From contig LR134390.1 of assembly GCA_900637705.1 (NCBI GenBank), forward strand, positions 806,001 to 870,000: 64,000 nt of DNA, written 5' to 3'. A program made the position numbers and the translations under genes. The stretch is from Fusobacterium varium (GTDB lineage: Bacteria; Fusobacteriota; Fusobacteriia; Fusobacteriales; Fusobacteriaceae). Positions 29,159 to 39,817 of the stretch are shown here, one piece after another; position 1 is the first letter of the stretch; each line of letters starts with the position of its first letter. The notes under the pieces were generated by a model. It saw nothing but the letters and a program-made list of their open reading frames with translations. It was not told the origin of the DNA and made no database searches.

Positions 29159-29979
29159 AAAAAATATTTTTTCTGTTAGGAATATTGCTTTTAGGTGGAT
29201 GCTCTGGAGCAGATAAAAAAGAAAAGAATCTTATTCAAGATGATTATGCCTTTATAAGAGGAGTAAACTTTTATCATAAAGGAAAGAAAAAAGAAGCTTT
29301 AAAAGAGTATGAACAAATATATAAAAATAATTCAAAAAATCTTATGGTAATGAAAGAAATGGCTGTAGTAAATTGTGAGTTAGGAAACAGAGAGGCAGCT
29401 ATTTATTATCTAGAAGAAGCTTATAAAATAGCTCCAAATGATGAAAGTGTTTTAAAAAATTTGGCTAGTATCTATTATAAGGATAAACAATTTGAAAGAG
29501 CAGAAAAGTATTTAAATATGTTTCCCAAAAATTCAAAAGATAATATTATTTTGAAACTTAGAGGATATATAGCTTATGAAAACAATGACTATAAAAAATC
29601 ATATAATTATTTAAAAGAAGTACAAGAGGAAAGATATGATGCAAGATTATATCATACCCTTAAAAATAATCTTATGAAACTGAATAAAAAAGAAAAGCTC
29701 TATTTTTTATTAAATGAAAAATATGAAGACTATAAAAATGAAAAAGATTATATAATATTGTATTGTAATACTTTATCGAATATATTTTCTGAATATAATT
29801 TAGCTGCAAAGATATTGATAAGATACATATCAGAGTATGGTGGAGATGATGAACTTTTCTTTATACTCTCAAAATTGTATTTTGAGAATGGAGAAGAAGA
29901 AAAGGCATTTAATTCATTTAAATTAATTTCAGATAATTATAAATATAAATCAGAATATATAGAGCTTGAAAAAAATTAA
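29155..29979 (+). CDS. TPR-repeat lipoprotein
   Basis: The 274-residue protein has a lipoprotein signal peptide with lipobox LLGGC (Cys16), then tetratricopeptide repeats: FYHKGKKKEALKEYEQIYKN, YYLEEAYKIAPNDESVLKNL and YYKDKQFERAEKYLNMFPKN are the clearest of about five units. Such proteins are periplasmic scaffolds, often outer-membrane anchored; compare BamD or NlpI, although I see no specific match. It is the last gene of the HlyC/CorC-DUF502 operon (4-base overlap upstream). Confidence 0.82.
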   Translation: MKKIFFLLGILLLGGCSGADKKEKNLIQDDYAFIRGVNFYHKGKKKEALKEYEQIYKNNSKNLMVMKEMAVVNCELGNREAAIYYLEEAYKIAPNDESVLKNLASIYYKDKQFERAEKYLNMFPKNSKDNIILKLRGYIAYENNDYKKSYNYLKEVQEERYDARLYHTLKNNLMKLNKKEKLYFLLNEKYEDYKNEKDYIILYCNTLSNIFSEYNLAAKILIRYISEYGGDDELFFILSKLYFENGEEEKAFNSFKLISDNYKYKSEYIELEKN

Positions 29980-30016
29980 ATAAAAACAGCGTAGATAATT
30001 AATGGGGTGAGATAGA

Positions 30017-30529
30017 ATGGATTTGAAAAATTATGTAGCAACTGTATTGGATTTTCCAAAAAAAGGGATTGTATTTAGAGATATAACACCTTTGATGAAT
30101 AGTGGAGAAGCATATAAAGAAGCTACTGATCAAATTGTAAATTTTGCTAAAGAACATAATATAGATGTAGTAGTTGGGCCAGAGGCTAGAGGATTTATTT
30201 TTGGTTGTCCAGTTTCATATTCTTTAGGAATAGGATTTGTTCCAGTTAGAAAACCAGGAAAGCTTCCAAGAGAAGTTATAGAGTATTCATATGATCTTGA
30301 ATATGGATCAAATGTCTTATGTATGCATAAGGATTCTATTAAACCTGGACAAAGAGTTTTGATAATAGATGACTTATTGGCAACAGGTGGAACAATAGAA
30401 GCTGTTATAAAATTAGTTGAATCTCTAGGAGGAATAGTTGCGGGACTAGCATTTTTAATTGAACTTGAAGAGTTGAAAGGGATGGAAAAGCTTAAAAATT
30501 ATCCTGTATTGACTTTGATGAAATATTAG
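30017..30529 (+). CDS. apt: Adenine phosphoribosyltransferase
   Basis: The 170-residue enzyme converts adenine and PRPP to AMP (purine salvage). The PRPP-binding motif [13 protein letters not shown] (about residues 115-127) and [24 protein letters not shown] and [13 protein letters not shown] are classic Apt signatures. The size is normal. GGGGTGA is the ribosome site, 8 bp before ATG. The neighbour rel degrades and makes (p)ppGpp; apt-relA adjacency is common in bacteria. Confidence 0.96.
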   Translation: MDLKNYVATVLDFPKKGIVFRDITPLMNSGEAYKEATDQIVNFAKEHNIDVVVGPEARGFIFGCPVSYSLGIGFVPVRKPGKLPREVIEYSYDLEYGSNVLCMHKDSIKPGQRVLIIDDLLATGGTIEAVIKLVESLGGIVAGLAFLIELEELKGMEKLKNYPVLTLMKY

Positions 30530-30627
30530 AATAGCAAAAGCCTGACTCAGAATTTATTTGTTTTGGTTGGGTTTTTTTATTTTAGGTTCTTTTAAAATGA
30601 AATTACATTATAGAAAAGAGGAAATAT

Positions 30628-32808
30628 ATGAACTATTGGGAAGAAATTGTAAATCAGATAAATAAGAATAATTTAAAAGTAGATCTGGAGAAAATCAAAC
30701 TAGCTCTGTATTTTGCTGAAGAGTGCCATGAAGGTCAATATAGAAAATCTGGAGAAGATTATATCATGCACCCTGTAGAAGTTACAAAAATTCTAATAGA
30801 CATGAAAATGGATACAGATACTATTGTAGCAGGAATACTTCATGATATAGTTGAAGATACATTGATAACTTTAGCAGATATCAAGTACAACTTTGGAGAT
30901 ACAGTAGCAACACTTGTTGATGGAGTTACAAAATTAAAAAGCCTTCCTAATGGTACTAAAAAGCAAGATGAAAATATAAGAAAAATGATTCTTGCTATGG
31001 CACAAAATCTTAGAGTTATAATAATTAAACTTTCTGACAGGCTTCATAATATGAGAACATTAAAATATATGAAACCTGAAAAACAGATAGCAATATCACA
31101 GGAAACTTTAGATATATATGCTCCTCTTGCACATAGATTAGGGATAGCAAAAATAAAATGGGAACTTGAAGATTTATGCCTTCGTTATCTAAAGCCAGAG
31201 GAATATGAGCATATCAAATCTTTAATAGACAGTAAAAGAAATGAAAGAAGTGAATATGTAGAGAGTTTTATAAAAACTATAGTAAAGCTTTTACATGACA
31301 CAGGTATTAAAGGTAATGTAAAGGGAAGATTTAAACATTTTTATAGCATATATAAAAAAATGTATGAAAAAGGAAAAGAATTTGATGATATATATGATCT
31401 TATGGGAGTACGTATAATCGTTGATACAGAAGGTGAATGTTATAATACTCTTGGAGTGATACACAGCCATTTCAAACCTGTTCCTGGAAGATTTAAAGAT
31501 TATATAGCAGTACCAAAATCAAATAATTATCAATCTATACATACAACAATAGTTGGACCACAAGGGAAATTTATTGAAATACAAATAAGAACAGAAGAGA
31601 TGGACAGGGTAGCTGAGGAAGGGATAGCAGCTCACTGGAGTTATAAAGAAAAAACAAAAGTTACAAAAGGAGATCAAGTATATGGCTGGCTTAGAAATAT
31701 ACTAGAACTTCAAAATGAAGCAGAAGATACACAAGATTTTATTAAAAGTGTAACTGAAGATATAATGAATGAAACAGTTTTTGTATTTTCTCCAAAAGGA
31801 GATATACTAGAACTTCCTCAAGGTTCTACACCTTTGGATTTTGCTTTTGCAATACATACACAAATAGGTTGTAAATGTGTAGGAGCCAAGGTTAATGGTA
31901 AGATAGTTACACTTGATTATAAACTACAGAATGGAGATAGAGTAGAGATAATTACTGCTAAAAATTCAAAGGGACCTGCAAAGGACTGGTTAGATATAGT
32001 AGTTACTCATGGGGCAAAAAGTAAAATTAGAAAACTGCTTAAAGAGCAGATAATGGATGAAACTATAAAAAATGGTAGAGAAAATCTTGAAAGAGAATTA
32101 GGAAAATTAGGAATATCTCTAAAAGAAATGGAAGAGGATCCTATCATTAAAAAACATATGGAAAAGAATAATATCAGTAATCTAGATGATTTTTATTATC
32201 ATGTAGGAGAAAAGAGAAGTAAAATAGATATTATTATAAAAAAACTTAGAACAAGAATAGAAAAAGAGAGAGCTATTTCCAATATCGATATTGATGAGCT
32301 TATGGAAAAAAAGAAAGAAAAAGAAAAAAGCACTTCAGGTAAAAATGATTTTGGAATAGTGATTGATGGAGTAAACAATACTCTTATAAGATTTGCAAGA
32401 TGTTGTACCCCACTTCCTGGAGATGAAATAACTGGTTATGTTACAAAGCTTACAGGAATAACAGTTCATCGTAAAGACTGTAAAAATTTAAAAAGTATGA
32501 TAGAGCATGATCCTTCCAGAGAAATAGAAGTAGCATGGGATAAATCTCTAATAGAAAAGAAAGTTAATAAATATAAATTTACATTTAATGTTCTTGTTTA
32601 TGATAAACCAAATATACTTTTAGATCTTATTAATACAATAGCAAATCATAAAATACATCTTGTTTCTGTAAATTCAAATGAAATAAATAAAAATGGAGAA
32701 AAACTCATAAATATAAAATTGACTATTGAGATAAGTGATAAGAGCGAATATAAATATTTATTAAATAATATATTAAAATTAAAAAATGTAATATCAGTAG
32801 ACAGATAG
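30628..32808 (+). CDS. Bifunctional (p)ppGpp synthetase/hydrolase (Rel/SpoT)
   Basis: The 726-residue protein has all Rel domains: HD hydrolase with H72-D73 and E76-D77 (ILHDIVEDT), synthetase domain with GRFKHFYSIYKKM, YDLMGVRIIV and NNYQSIHTT, a TGS domain (about residues 385-445, VFVFSPKGDILELP), a helical part with a conserved Cys cluster (RFARCCTPLPGDEITGYVT) and a C-terminal ACT domain. The intact HD motif and the synthetase basic motif suggest both activities. It controls the stringent response. tgt follows after 18 bp. Confidence 0.95.
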   Translation: MNYWEEIVNQINKNNLKVDLEKIKLALYFAEECHEGQYRKSGEDYIMHPVEVTKILIDMKMDTDTIVAGILHDIVEDTLITLADIKYNFGDTVATLVDGVTKLKSLPNGTKKQDENIRKMILAMAQNLRVIIIKLSDRLHNMRTLKYMKPEKQIAISQETLDIYAPLAHRLGIAKIKWELEDLCLRYLKPEEYEHIKSLIDSKRNERSEYVESFIKTIVKLLHDTGIKGNVKGRFKHFYSIYKKMYEKGKEFDDIYDLMGVRIIVDTEGECYNTLGVIHSHFKPVPGRFKDYIAVPKSNNYQSIHTTIVGPQGKFIEIQIRTEEMDRVAEEGIAAHWSYKEKTKVTKGDQVYGWLRNILELQNEAEDTQDFIKSVTEDIMNETVFVFSPKGDILELPQGSTPLDFAFAIHTQIGCKCVGAKVNGKIVTLDYKLQNGDRVEIITAKNSKGPAKDWLDIVVTHGAKSKIRKLLKEQIMDETIKNGRENLERELGKLGISLKEMEEDPIIKKHMEKNNISNLDDFYYHVGEKRSKIDIIIKKLRTRIEKERAISNIDIDELMEKKKEKEKSTSGKNDFGIVIDGVNNTLIRFARCCTPLPGDEITGYVTKLTGITVHRKDCKNLKSMIEHDPSREIEVAWDKSLIEKKVNKYKFTFNVLVYDKPNILLDLINTIANHKIHLVSVNSNEINKNGEKLINIKLTIEISDKSEYKYLLNNILKLKNVISVDR

Positions 32809-33996
<1,188 letters not shown>

Positions 33997-34083
33997 AAAA
34001 ATAGATAAAATAAAAGATAATAGTATTAGGTAAATTATATTAAAAATTTGAAAATTTTTTAGTATCTGATACTTTATTTTATA

Positions 34084-34133
34084 AAAAATGCTGATAAAAA
34101 GAGAATCAAAATCTCTTATATCAGCATTTTTTA
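34084..34133. terminator. Long bidirectional terminator between tgt and the GntR/TrkA-C gene
   Basis: AAAAATGCTGATA pairs with TATCAGCATTTTT around an inner AAGAGA/TCTCTT stem. A-run on the left and T-run on the right let it act for tgt (plus) and for the minus-strand regulator gene. The rest of the 281-bp gap (33997-34277) is A/T-rich with no other feature I can support. Confidence 0.8.
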
Positions 34134-34277
34134 TATTTAAATTATTTTAAATTTCTATCATTTATTTGATATAAAAAATATGTTTTTACATATTATTTTA
34201 TTACAAAATATCAAAATTTTAAATTTATGTTATAGAAAGTTCTGATTTATAGAAATTGTTTCACACGCTCTTTTTAC

Positions 34278-34915
34278 TTAACTTTGGATAGCACTGGTAA
34301 AGAAATTTTTAACTCTATCATAAGACTTTTCATCTCCTATGAAATAGAGAATATCTCCTTCTTGAAAGACAGTTTGTGGTCCTGGTGAGAGAATAGTTTT
34401 TTCACCATGTTTAATAGCAAATATAGTAGCTCCAGTATGATTCCAAAACATCACTTCAGCACTTGTTTTTCCAATAAAATTCATACTTGGAGTAATACGT
34501 ATAGCAAGAGGTGTAAATGGATTTACAGCTTCAAATTTATCTGTAATTTCTAAAAGTTTTGTTATGCTGTTTAAAAGTTTTTCATTTTCTTTTTTTTGCC
34601 TTTTTATCCAGTCATGAATCTCTTTTTTATACTATCAATTGTTTGACTTTCTCCATATTGTTCCATATATCTGATAGCGTTTTCAATAGATTTTATCTCT
34701 ATTCCACTTCCTTTTGATATGTTTAATATATCAAACTCTTTTAAAATATATACAGATTTACGAATAGTTTCAGGAGAAACCCTGTACTCAGAAGCCAGAG
34801 TAGACCTTCCAGAAAGCTTTTCTCCAAGACTGTATTTTCCATTTATTATTTTTTTAGCTATATCAATAGCTATTTTTTGATATACAGGAACTTCATCAAT
34901 AATCTCATTTTTCAT
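34278..34915 (-). CDS. GntR-type HTH regulator fused to a TrkA-C (RCK_C) domain, one frameshift
   Basis: Two minus-strand frames, 34604-34915 (winged helix) and the second ending at 34278 (RCK_C), join if one base is added to the T6 run at 34623-34628 (A run on the coding strand). The product is about 212 residues: N-terminal GntR HTH (EKLSGRSTLASEYRVSPETI), a helical linker, then TrkA_C (FWNHTGATIFAIKHGEKTIL; PQTVFQEGDILYFIGDEKSY). RCK_C domains often bind small ligands such as c-di-AMP or ions, so this may be a ligand-sensing repressor linked to ion or osmotic homeostasis. Targets are unknown. It lacks an FCD or UTRA effector domain, unlike ordinary GntR proteins. Confidence 0.82.
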
Positions 34916-34975
34916 TTTAACCCACCTTGAGATATAGTTTTTAATTAATTATACAATGTTTTTTTCAAAAATAAT

Positions 34976-35013
34976 AGAGGAGAATAACTTAAATGCTTAA
35001 GTTACTCTCCTCT
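34976..35013 (-). terminator. Terminator after htpG
   Basis: AGAGGAG-A-ATAACTTAA and TTAAGTTA-C-TCTCCTCT form a 17-bp stem with a 4-base loop; read on the minus strand it is followed by ATTATTTTT. Confidence 0.85.
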
Positions 35014-35030
35014 AATCAAAATTTTTAGCA

Positions 35031-36851
35031 TTATTTAATAAGGTTATTCAATTTTTTTATAAAATCTACAGGATTTTCTATTTGGAATCCCTCTAAAATT
35101 AAAGCTTCAGTATATAGTACATCAAGAAGATCATTGAAAGTTTCTGTATTTTCAGAATTTTGAAGCTTTTTAAATACAGGATGTTCTGGATTTAAAGCAA
35201 GTATTTTTTCAGCTTTTACTCCTTCATTTCCAGGTATTTGAGAAAGAACTTTCTCCATTTCTAAAGAAACACTTCCTTTTGCCAGAAGAGAAGAAGCAGC
35301 TTTTCCTAAATCATTGCTAAGTTCAACATCAACTATTTTATTTGATAGAGCTTCTTTTATTTTATCAAGAAGAGTTTTATTTTCTTCTGAAAGTTTTTTA
35401 ATTTCTTCCTCTTTTTCTTTACTATCATCAATTTTAAAATCTGAATCATTGATAGATTTAAATGATTTACCATCATATTCCATCATAGTTTTTAGGGCGA
35501 ATTCATCTATTTTATCTGTAAGAAGAAGAACTTCCATTCCTTTTTCTTTTAATGCTTCCATTTTAGGAAGAGAAGTAACAGTAGCTAAATCTTCTCCTAC
35601 TACATAAAGGATTTCTTTTCTATCTCCCATACGTTCTACATATTCTTTTAAAGTAACATATTTTTCATCAAGAGAACTTCTGAAGATAAGGAGATTTTGA
35701 AGTTTATCTTTATTCATTCCAAACATATCATGGATACCAAATTTTATATTTCTTCCAAAAGCTTCCCAGAATTCTATATACTTATCTCTATCAGTTTTTA
35801 GAAGTTTTTCAAATTCACTTATTATTTTCTTTTCAAGGTTTCTAGAAATAGCCTGAAGTTCACTATTTTGTTGTAGAATTTCTCTTGATATATTAAGAGA
35901 AAGATTGTCACAATCTACAAGCCCTTTAATAAAGCTAAAATATTCAGGAATCAATTCATCACATTTATCCATTATAAATACATTTTTAGTATAAAGTTGC
36001 AGTCCTTTTTTATAATCTTTTGTGTAAAAATCTATAGGAGCTTTTTTAGGAACATATAAAAGTGAAGTATATTCAATATTTCCTTGGATTTTCAAATGAA
36101 AATGCATCATAGGGTCTTCCCAATCATGGAAATTTGATTTATAGAATTCATTATAATCTTCATCTTTTAAAGTTGACTTGTCAGTTTTCCATATAGGTTT
36201 TGTAGAGTTAATTATTTCATCATTAAAATAAATAGGATATCTTACATAATCAGAGTATTTTTTTACAAGATCTTTAATTTTCCAATCTTCAAGGAAGCTA
36301 TCATAATCTTCCCCAGCTTTGATAGAAAGAGTTATAGATGTTCCTCTTTTTTCTACTTCAATTTCTTCAATTTCATAAGAACCATCTCCAGAAGATACCC
36401 ATTTAACTCCTTTATCAGAGTAAGGAGATTTTGTAACAAGAGTAATAGTATCAGCAGCCATAAATCCAGAATAAAATCCTACTCCAAATTGACCAATGAT
36501 ATCTATTTCATCCTTTGAAGTATTCTCTAATTTCTCTTTAAAAGCTTTAGAACCTGATTTAGCTATGGTTCCTATATTCTCTGCTACTTCTTCATAAGTC
36601 ATTCCAATACCATTATCAGTTATTGTTAATTCTTTTTTGTCTTTATCTACAGATAATATTATTTTAAAATCTTTATCATCACCTAATATTTCACTGTCAG
36701 TGAGAGAGTTAAATTTTAATTTATCAATAGCATCACTTGCATTTGATATAAGTTCTCTTAAAAATATTTCTTTATTTGTATAGATAGAATTTATCATTAA
36801 GTTAAGCAATTCTTTTGTTTCTGCCTGAAACACTTTTGACTCTTTTCTCAT
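35031..36851 (-). CDS. htpG: Molecular chaperone HtpG (Hsp90)
   Basis: The 606-residue Hsp90 has the N-terminal GHKL ATPase (NKEIFLRELISNASDAIDKL, TDNGIGMTYEEV, IGQFGVGFYSGFM), a middle domain (SLNISREILQQN with the catalytic-loop Arg) and a C-terminal dimerisation domain. I start at the ATG at 36851, 11 bp after AAAGGAGG, which gives the usual RKESKVFQAETKELLNLMIN; the frame extends 24 codons upstream without support. It is a stress chaperone in the cytoplasm. A consensus promoter and a CIRCE-like operator lie just upstream, and a strong terminator follows, so it is a single-gene heat-shock unit. Confidence 0.96.
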   Translation of the reverse strand: MRKESKVFQAETKELLNLMINSIYTNKEIFLRELISNASDAIDKLKFNSLTDSEILGDDKDFKIILSVDKDKKELTITDNGIGMTYEEVAENIGTIAKSGSKAFKEKLENTSKDEIDIIGQFGVGFYSGFMAADTITLVTKSPYSDKGVKWVSSGDGSYEIEEIEVEKRGTSITLSIKAGEDYDSFLEDWKIKDLVKKYSDYVRYPIYFNDEIINSTKPIWKTDKSTLKDEDYNEFYKSNFHDWEDPMMHFHLKIQGNIEYTSLLYVPKKAPIDFYTKDYKKGLQLYTKNVFIMDKCDELIPEYFSFIKGLVDCDNLSLNISREILQQNSELQAISRNLEKKIISEFEKLLKTDRDKYIEFWEAFGRNIKFGIHDMFGMNKDKLQNLLIFRSSLDEKYVTLKEYVERMGDRKEILYVVGEDLATVTSLPKMEALKEKGMEVLLLTDKIDEFALKTMMEYDGKSFKSINDSDFKIDDSKEKEEEIKKLSEENKTLLDKIKEALSNKIVDVELSNDLGKAASSLLAKGSVSLEMEKVLSQIPGNEGVKAEKILALNPEHPVFKKLQNSENTETFNDLLDVLYTEALILEGFQIENPVDFIKKLNNLIK

Positions 36852-36868
36852 ATTTAAAAATCCTCCTT

Positions 36869-36895
36869 TTAGCACTCTATAACTAATGTGGCTAA
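36869..36895 (-). promoter_or_regulatory. CIRCE-like operator upstream of htpG
   Basis: On the plus strand TTAGCACTC (perfect CIRCE half-site) is followed by 9 bases and TGTGGCTAA (the inner GCTAA matches; the rest is degenerate). CIRCE is TTAGCACTC-N9-GAGTGCTAA and binds HrcA. The element sits between the promoter and the ribosome site. HrcA control is inferred. Confidence 0.55.
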
Positions 36896-36899
36896 TAAT

Positions 36900-36928
36900 T
36901 ATATACCATAAATCATTTTTCATGTCAA
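36900..36928 (-). promoter_or_regulatory. htpG promoter
   Basis: On the minus strand TTGACA (complement of 36923-36928), 17 bases, then TATATA (36900-36905); a TATAAT overlaps 2 bases further downstream. Confidence 0.7.
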
Positions 36929-36942
36929 TATAAAAATAAAAA

Positions 36943-36982
36943 AAGTTTTAGAATTTTTTTATTTTTTTAAATTCTAAAACTT
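36943..36982 (-). terminator. Terminator after mgtE
   Basis: AAGTTTTAGAATTT (36943-36956) pairs with AAATTCTAAAACTT (36969-36982). On the minus strand the stem is followed by TTTTTATTTTTA. It lies 15 bp from the htpG -35 box. Confidence 0.85.
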
Positions 36983-37015
36983 AATCTATTTCACAATTTT
37001 ATACTTATAAATCTA

Positions 37016-38350
37016 TTATGCTAGATTTAAAAAATGAGTGGATAATCCAAAGTAAACTACAAGAGCACAAGCATCTACTATTGTAGTAATCAATGGACTT
37101 GCCATAATGGCTGGGTCAAGTTTAAAAGCTTTTGCCATTATAGGAAGAACTCCTCCAACAACTTTAGCTATTACAACTGTAAATAGTAAACTAGCACATA
37201 CAACTAATGAAATTGTAAGACCAGCTCTGTCTATATAATAAATTCTTAAAAAATTTACAGCAGCTAATGTTATTCCAACTATTAAACTTACTCTGAATTC
37301 CTTCCAAAGTATTTTTCCAATATCTTTAAGCTGTATTTCTCCAAGGGCTATTCCTCTGATAATCAAAGTGGAAGACTGTGAACCAGCATTTCCTCCAGTA
37401 TCCATTAACATAGGAATAAAAGCTGCTAGAATAACAACAGATTGAAGCACTTCTTCATATCTTCTTATGATGGTACCAGTAGCAGTAGCTGAAATCATAA
37501 GTACAAGAAGCCATATTATTCTGTGTTTTGCAAGTGAGAACACAGATTCTTTAAGATATTCCTCATCAGATGGATTCATGGCTGCCATCTTTTGAAAGTC
37601 TTCTGTATTTTCCTGATCAATTACATCTACAACGTCATCAATAGTAATTATACCAACAAGCCTTCCTTCATTATCAACAACTGGCATAGATGTTAGGTCA
37701 TATTTTCTGAATTGAGAAGCAATAAATTCTTGGTCATCAGTAGTAATAGCACTAATAACATTAGTTTCCATTGCATCAACTAAAGGAAGTATATCATCTA
37801 AAAAAATAAGACTTTTTAATGAAATAAATCCAACAAGCTTTCTTTGATTATCAATAATATAGCATATATCAATGGTTTCGTTATCAATACCTACTTTTTT
37901 TATGTGATTTAAAGCCTGTCCAATATTCATATCGCTCTTTAGAGAAACATATTCCACTGTCATTACACTACCAGCACTATTTTCAGGATATTTAAGAAAC
38001 TGGTTGATTAATTTTCTTGTGTCTGGGGAAGTATTCTGCAATATTTTATCAACAACATTTGCAGGCATTTCTTCAATAAAGTCCACAGTATCATCAATGA
38101 ACATTTCATCAATTATATGACGTATTTCTTCGTCTGTTATATTTTCAACAATTTCTTGTTGTTTCTCTGAAGAAAGATATGAAAATACTTCTGCTGAAGT
38201 ATCTTTAGGAAGAATTCTAAATATTTTAAGACTTTGTTCTTTAGTAAGATCCTCAAAAAGTTCGGCAATATCTACTGGATTTTCTTCCATAAGTGATTCT
38301 TTCAATTTTGCTAATTGATTATTTTTTAGGAAAAACAAAACATTTTCCAT
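37016..38350 (-). CDS. mgtE: Magnesium transporter MgtE
   Basis: The 444-residue protein has the MgtE N domain (helical, about residues 1-125, with VDIAELFEDLTKEQSLKIFR), two CBS domains (about 130-250; ENSAGSVMTVEYV, TSMPVVDNEGRLVGIITIDD) and a C-terminal five-helix channel domain (about 270-444) with the conserved PMLMDTGGNAGSQSSTLIIR loop. MgtE is a Mg2+-gated channel; the N and CBS domains close the pore when Mg2+ is plentiful. It is transcribed divergently from rsmB. No M-box riboswitch was found in its 160-bp leader. Confidence 0.95.
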   Translation of the reverse strand: MENVLFFLKNNQLAKLKESLMEENPVDIAELFEDLTKEQSLKIFRILPKDTSAEVFSYLSSEKQQEIVENITDEEIRHIIDEMFIDDTVDFIEEMPANVVDKILQNTSPDTRKLINQFLKYPENSAGSVMTVEYVSLKSDMNIGQALNHIKKVGIDNETIDICYIIDNQRKLVGFISLKSLIFLDDILPLVDAMETNVISAITTDDQEFIASQFRKYDLTSMPVVDNEGRLVGIITIDDVVDVIDQENTEDFQKMAAMNPSDEEYLKESVFSLAKHRIIWLLVLMISATATGTIIRRYEEVLQSVVILAAFIPMLMDTGGNAGSQSSTLIIRGIALGEIQLKDIGKILWKEFRVSLIVGITLAAVNFLRIYYIDRAGLTISLVVCASLLFTVVIAKVVGGVLPIMAKAFKLDPAIMASPLITTIVDACALVVYFGLSTHFLNLA

Positions 38351-38517
38351 ATTCCACCTCCATTTCTAAAAATTTTGTTACACATATAAGGGTAGCATTT
38401 TCTTAGAAAAAACGCAATATTTGTTTATAAAAAAATTTAATATCTAAACAGAAAACTTTTAATTATGCTGTAAATATTGTATAATAATTAAGATAGAGAG
38501 AGTTTAGGAGGATAAAA

Positions 38518-39814
38518 GTGAATGTAAAGCAAAGGGCCATTGGTCTTATACAGGAAGTTGAAAATGGAAAATATTCCAATATAGCTTTGAATGAATATTT
38601 TAAAGAAAATATTCTAAATAGAAAGGAAAGAGGCTTTATAACAGAACTTTTTTATGGTGTAATAAGAAAAAAATATTTTTAGATTATGAAATAAATAAAA
38701 GAGTAAGCTCAATAAAAAAAGATTGGATAAGAAATCTGCTTAGAATATCAATATATCAGATTACATTTATGAAGAGCGATAATAAAGGAGTGGTATGGGA
38801 AGCTTCTGAATTAGCTAAGAAAAATTTGGTGTGCCAGTAGGTAAATTTGTAAATGGAGTCTTAAGAGGATACTTAAGAGAAATGGACAATGATATAAAAG
38901 AGTTGAGAGAAACAGATAAGTTAGATATTCTTTTATCATATCCAAGATGGTTCTATGAGAAAATAAAAGAGGAATATGGGGAGAATGCAGAATTATTTTT
39001 AGAATCACTAAAAAAAATACCTTATATAAGCTTTAGAGTGAATACTTTAAAATATAGTGAAAAAGAATTTGAAAAACTGCTGTTGGATAAGGATATAGAA
39101 ATAATAAAAAAAGTAGATACAGTATATTATTTAGATTCAGGAATTTTACTATATAGTAATGAATTTAAAGATGGGAAAATAATAGTACAAGATGCCTCAT
39201 CTTATCTTTCTGCCAAAAATTTAAATCCAAATGAGCAAGATTTGGTTTTAGATACATGTAGTGCACCTGGAGGAAAGACAGCAGTACTAGGTGAATTGAT
39301 GGGGAATAAAGGAGAAATTTTAGCTCTAGATATTTATCCTCATAAATTAAAGCTAATAGAGGAAAATTGTAAAAAATTAGGAATAGATATAGTAAAACCT
39401 ATAAAAATGGACGCAAGAAAATTAAATCAACAAGGTAAAAAGTTTGATAAGATATTAGTAGATGCTCCTTGCAGTGGATATGGTGTACTTAGAAAGAAAC
39501 CTGAGGCTATATATAATAAAACTCCTGAAAATATAGAATTACTATCAGAATTACAATTTGAAATACTTGAGTCAGCTTCACAAGTCCTTAAAGATGATGG
39601 AGAACTGGTATATAGTACCTGTACCATTTTAAAAGAGGAAAATACAGAGAATATAAAGAGATTTTTAGAAAAGTATCCAGAGTTTGAAACAGCAGAAGTG
39701 TATATTCCAGAAAATGTAAAAGGGACTTATGACGAAGCTGGTGGATTTACAATAGATTATAATGAAGATATTTTAGATGGATTCTATATTGCAAAAATCA
39801 GAAAAAAGAGGTAA
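38518..39814 (+). CDS. rsmB: 16S rRNA (cytosine967-C5)-methyltransferase RsmB (Sun), two frameshifts
   Basis: An intact RsmB of about 432 residues is restored by adding one A at the A7 run 38667-38673 and one A at the A5 run 38820-38824. The N-terminal part (start GTG 38518 after TAGGAGG) is the NusB-like RNA-binding domain (NVKQRAIGLIQEVENGKYSN, KERGFITELFYGVIRKK); the C-terminal part is the SAM domain with DTCSAPGGKTAVLGELMGNK, VDAPCSGYGVLRKKPE and VYSTCTILKEENTENI, giving both catalytic Cys residues. The enzyme makes m5C967 in 16S rRNA. All domains are present, so sequence error is the likeliest cause of the breaks. The next methyltransferase starts 3 bp later. Confidence 0.87.
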
Positions 39815-39817
39815 AAA

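Noticed and set aside
30540-30600. Terminator between apt and rel
   Set aside because: A T7 run is present, but I could not build a convincing stem (pairs are broken by several mismatches); apt and rel may be cotranscribed.
38351-38517. M-box (Mg2+) riboswitch before mgtE
   Set aside because: The leader is only about 160 bp and lacks the conserved M-box segments; no convincing fold was seen.
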